From positions 1,488,001-1,552,000 of the forward strand of contig NZ_CP113529.1 in assembly GCF_026723865.1 (NCBI RefSeq): a stretch of DNA of 64,000 nt, given 5' to 3'. This stretch comes from Mycobacterium sp. Aquia_216 (GTDB lineage: Bacteria; Actinomycetota; Actinomycetes; Mycobacteriales; Mycobacteriaceae). The notes under the pieces are model-generated. The model was not told the origin of the DNA. It searched no databases and was given only the letters and a program-made list of their open reading frames with translations. A program made the translations under genes and the position numbers. Numbering within the stretch: position 1 is the first letter of the stretch; each line of letters starts with the position of its first letter. Below, piece after piece: positions 62,221 through 64,000 of the stretch.

Positions 62221-63492
62221 ATGGATTTCGGAGCGTTACCGCCGGAGGTCAACTCGGGCAGAATCTACGCGGGGCCGGGGTCGGCTCCCTTGCTGGCCGC
62301 CGCGGCCGCCTGGGACGGGTTGGCCACCGAATTGCATTCGACGGCGGCGGCTTACGGGTCGGCGATCTCGGACCTCACGAGCTCCGGCTGGCATGGGCCG
62401 TCGTCGATGTCGATGTCGGCCGCCGCGGCACCCTACATCGGGTGGCTGCGGAGAACCGCCGCGCAGGCCGAGCAGACGGCAGGTCAAGCCAATGCGGCGG
62501 CGGGCGCCTATGAGGCCGCGTTCGCGGCCAGCGTGCCGCCGCCGGTGATTGCAGCCAATCGCTCGCTGTTGGCGTCGCTGATTGCGACCAACGTCCTCGG
62601 TCAGAACACCCCGTCGATCGCGGCCACGGAGGCCCAGTACGCCGAGATGTGGGCCCAGGATGCCGCGGCGATGTACACCTATGCCGGCTCGTCGACGGCC
62701 GCGACCCGGCTGGGCACGTTCAGCGAACCAACGACGAACACCGACACCAGTGGCCAGGCCGACCAGGAGGCCGCGACCAACGCCGCAACGCAGTCTTCGC
62801 CCGGCTCTGATGTGCAATCGGCGTTGTCGCAGTTGACATCTCAGACCTCGTCCACGGCGCAAAGCGCGACCATCAACGCGGCGGCCACGACGACGTCGGC
62901 GGCGACCGCGACCGCGAGCTCGACGTCGTCGACCGGAATCGTTTCGGACCTCAACGGGGTTTTGAAAACGTTCAACAGCGTGCTCAACACGGTGGCGGGG
63001 CCGTACACGCCGCTGGGCGTAGCGGGCCTGATGAAGAACTGGTACCAGGTGTCGATCAGTATTCCGAACCTTGGTGTCGGCATCCAGGGCATCGGCCCCC
63101 TATTGAATCCCAAACCCATCAGCGGAGCGCTGGCACCGCTTTTGCACAGCGACCTGCTGGCCGGCTCCTGGGAGTCGGCGGGTGCGGCGTCGGCCGCGAC
63201 GGGTCGCGCCGGCCTGGTCGGATCGTTGTCCGTGCCCGCCAACTGGGCCTCGTCCGTGCCGGCGGTCAGAACGGTCGCCTCGGAGCTCCCGGAGACCTTG
63301 CTCGAAACCGCGCCGGAGTCGGGTCTGCAAGGCATGTTCGGCCCGACGGCGCTGTCCAGCCTGGCCGGACGCGCTGCTGGGGGGACGGCCACGCGTGCCG
63401 TCGCTGGGCCCGTTCGAGTGCCCGGTGCCGTAGCCATCGACGACATCGCCACCACTTCCACCGTCATCGTGATCCCACCGAACGCGAAATAA
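62221..63492 (+). CDS. PPE family protein, SVP subgroup
   Basis: This 423-residue PPE protein begins [20 protein letters not shown], with the helical PPE domain to ~residue 175 and the WxG-type turn [13 protein letters not shown] Ser/Thr/Ala-rich linker follows, and then the SVP signature [18 protein letters not shown] at ~345. ATG at 62221 is chosen over the in-frame ATG at 62179 because PPE proteins start at MDF and GGGGAAGG lies directly upstream. PPE proteins are exported by ESX (type VII) systems, usually with a PE partner; none is encoded here. It is followed after 11 bases by a second PPE gene. Confidence 0.92.
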   Translation: MDFGALPPEVNSGRIYAGPGSAPLLAAAAAWDGLATELHSTAAAYGSAISDLTSSGWHGPSSMSMSAAAAPYIGWLRRTAAQAEQTAGQANAAAGAYEAAFAASVPPPVIAANRSLLASLIATNVLGQNTPSIAATEAQYAEMWAQDAAAMYTYAGSSTAATRLGTFSEPTTNTDTSGQADQEAATNAATQSSPGSDVQSALSQLTSQTSSTAQSATINAAATTTSAATATASSTSSTGIVSDLNGVLKTFNSVLNTVAGPYTPLGVAGLMKNWYQVSISIPNLGVGIQGIGPLLNPKPISGALAPLLHSDLLAGSWESAGAASAATGRAGLVGSLSVPANWASSVPAVRTVASELPETLLETAPESGLQGMFGPTALSSLAGRAAGGTATRAVAGPVRVPGAVAIDDIATTSTVIVIPPNAK

Positions 63493-63503
63493 GGAGTACA
63501 GCA

Positions 63504-64000
63504 ATGATTTTCGGAGATTTCGCGTTATTGCCACCGGAGATCATCTCCGCCCAGATCCACTCGGGCTCGGGCGCGGGATCGCTGCTGGCTGCGGCGGAGA
63601 GTTGGGACGGGCTGGCTGCCGAGCTGCATTCCACCGCGGCCTCCTACGAATCGGCGATCTCGGGGCTGACCAACGACTCGTGGGCGGGTCCGTCCTCGGA
63701 GTCCATGGCGGCCGCGGCCGCACCCTATGTGACGTGGCTGTCGACCACTGCCGGTCAGGCTGAGGAGGCGGCCGCCGGGGCGCGGGTCGCGGCCGGCGCC
63801 TACGAGGCAGTGCTGGCAGCCACGGTGCCGCCGGCACTCGTAGCGGCGAACCGCAGCGAGCTGCAATCGCTGCTGGCGAGCAATGTCCTCGGACAAAACG
63901 GTGGCGCGATCGCGGCCAACGAAGCCGAGTACGGCCAGATGTGGGCCCAGGATGTCGACGCGATGTTCGGCTATGCCAGCGCCTCGTCGGACGCGGGCGA
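63504..64000 (+). CDS. PPE family protein, cut by the window end
   Basis: The first 165 residues are visible. The frame begins [20 protein letters not shown], then [20 protein letters not shown], the helical hairpin with WxG turn [17 protein letters not shown], and ANVLGQN-like [20 protein letters not shown], all typical of the PPE domain. AAGGAG at 63491-63496 is a good ribosome-binding site for the ATG at 63504. The subgroup cannot be decided because the C-terminal part lies outside. It is probably co-transcribed with the upstream PPE gene, from which only 11 bases separate it. Confidence 0.92.
   Translation, partial: MIFGDFALLPPEIISAQIHSGSGAGSLLAAAESWDGLAAELHSTAASYESAISGLTNDSWAGPSSESMAAAAAPYVTWLSTTAGQAEEAAAGARVAAGAYEAVLAATVPPALVAANRSELQSLLASNVLGQNGGAIAANEAEYGQMWAQDVDAMFGYASASSDAG

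Overview
The window is high-GC DNA from a Mycobacterium, most likely a slow-growing species outside the M. tuberculosis complex. The evidence is three PPE-family genes (at least two of the SVP subgroup), mfpA, the mycobacterial deazaflavin (F420) nitroreductase family, a mycofactocin-type SDR, 13E12 (DUF222/HNH) genes and a near-textbook mycobacterial SAM-IV riboswitch. Gene order follows the M. tuberculosis Rv3368c-Rv3313c region in reverse orientation, interrupted by accessory blocks that are absent from, or sited elsewhere in, that species. These comparisons are from memory, not from alignment.

Layout. 1-2135: partial nitroreductase, TrmL-like tRNA methyltransferase, F420-type nitroreductase, methyltransferase. 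2374-7112: a conservon (NIT/HATPase sensor, roadblock, DUF742, GTPase) followed by mfpA. 7109-12233: two tandem FHA-ABC exporters of the Rv1747 type. 12296-16927: flavin oxidoreductase, folD, DUF3017, a secreted DUF732 protein with a Met-Pro-Asn repeat, and a BBE-like flavoprotein. 17083-20293: a broken 13E12 gene fused antisense to the tail of an MFS transporter gene, then a PPE gene ending in a SHOCT-like domain. 20364-26609: a potassium module made of an RCK-flanked K+ channel divergent from two tandem KimA-type permeases.

26570-29980: a SAM-IV riboswitch controlling metY, metX and a methyltransferase. 30109-33608: both isocitrate dehydrogenases side by side. 33605-40469: hydrolase, trpS, YihY/BrkB membrane protein, nagA, sugI and dacB1. 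40603-49383: aminotransferase and SDR, sigJ, metallophosphoesterase, esterase, methyltransferase, AraC regulator, AhpD-like protein and a condensation-domain fragment. 49355-52804: sdhCDAB. 52977-55761: cdd-deoA-add nucleoside salvage operon with stop/start overlaps. 55848-60249: an accessory stress/regulatory block (cold-shock protein, STAS, GAF-ANTAR, DUF6131, fatty acid desaturase). 60246-61664: an intact 13E12 gene with a perfect SOS box over its start codon. 62221-64000: two tandem PPE genes, the second cut by the window end.

The main functional groupings are: methionine synthesis under SAM control; central carbon flux (icd pair, sdh); potassium and pH homeostasis (channel plus KimA pair); nucleoside salvage; and a conservon/MfpA signalling unit that links a GTPase to gyrase protection. 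No rRNA, tRNA, CRISPR array, transposase or replication origin was seen.
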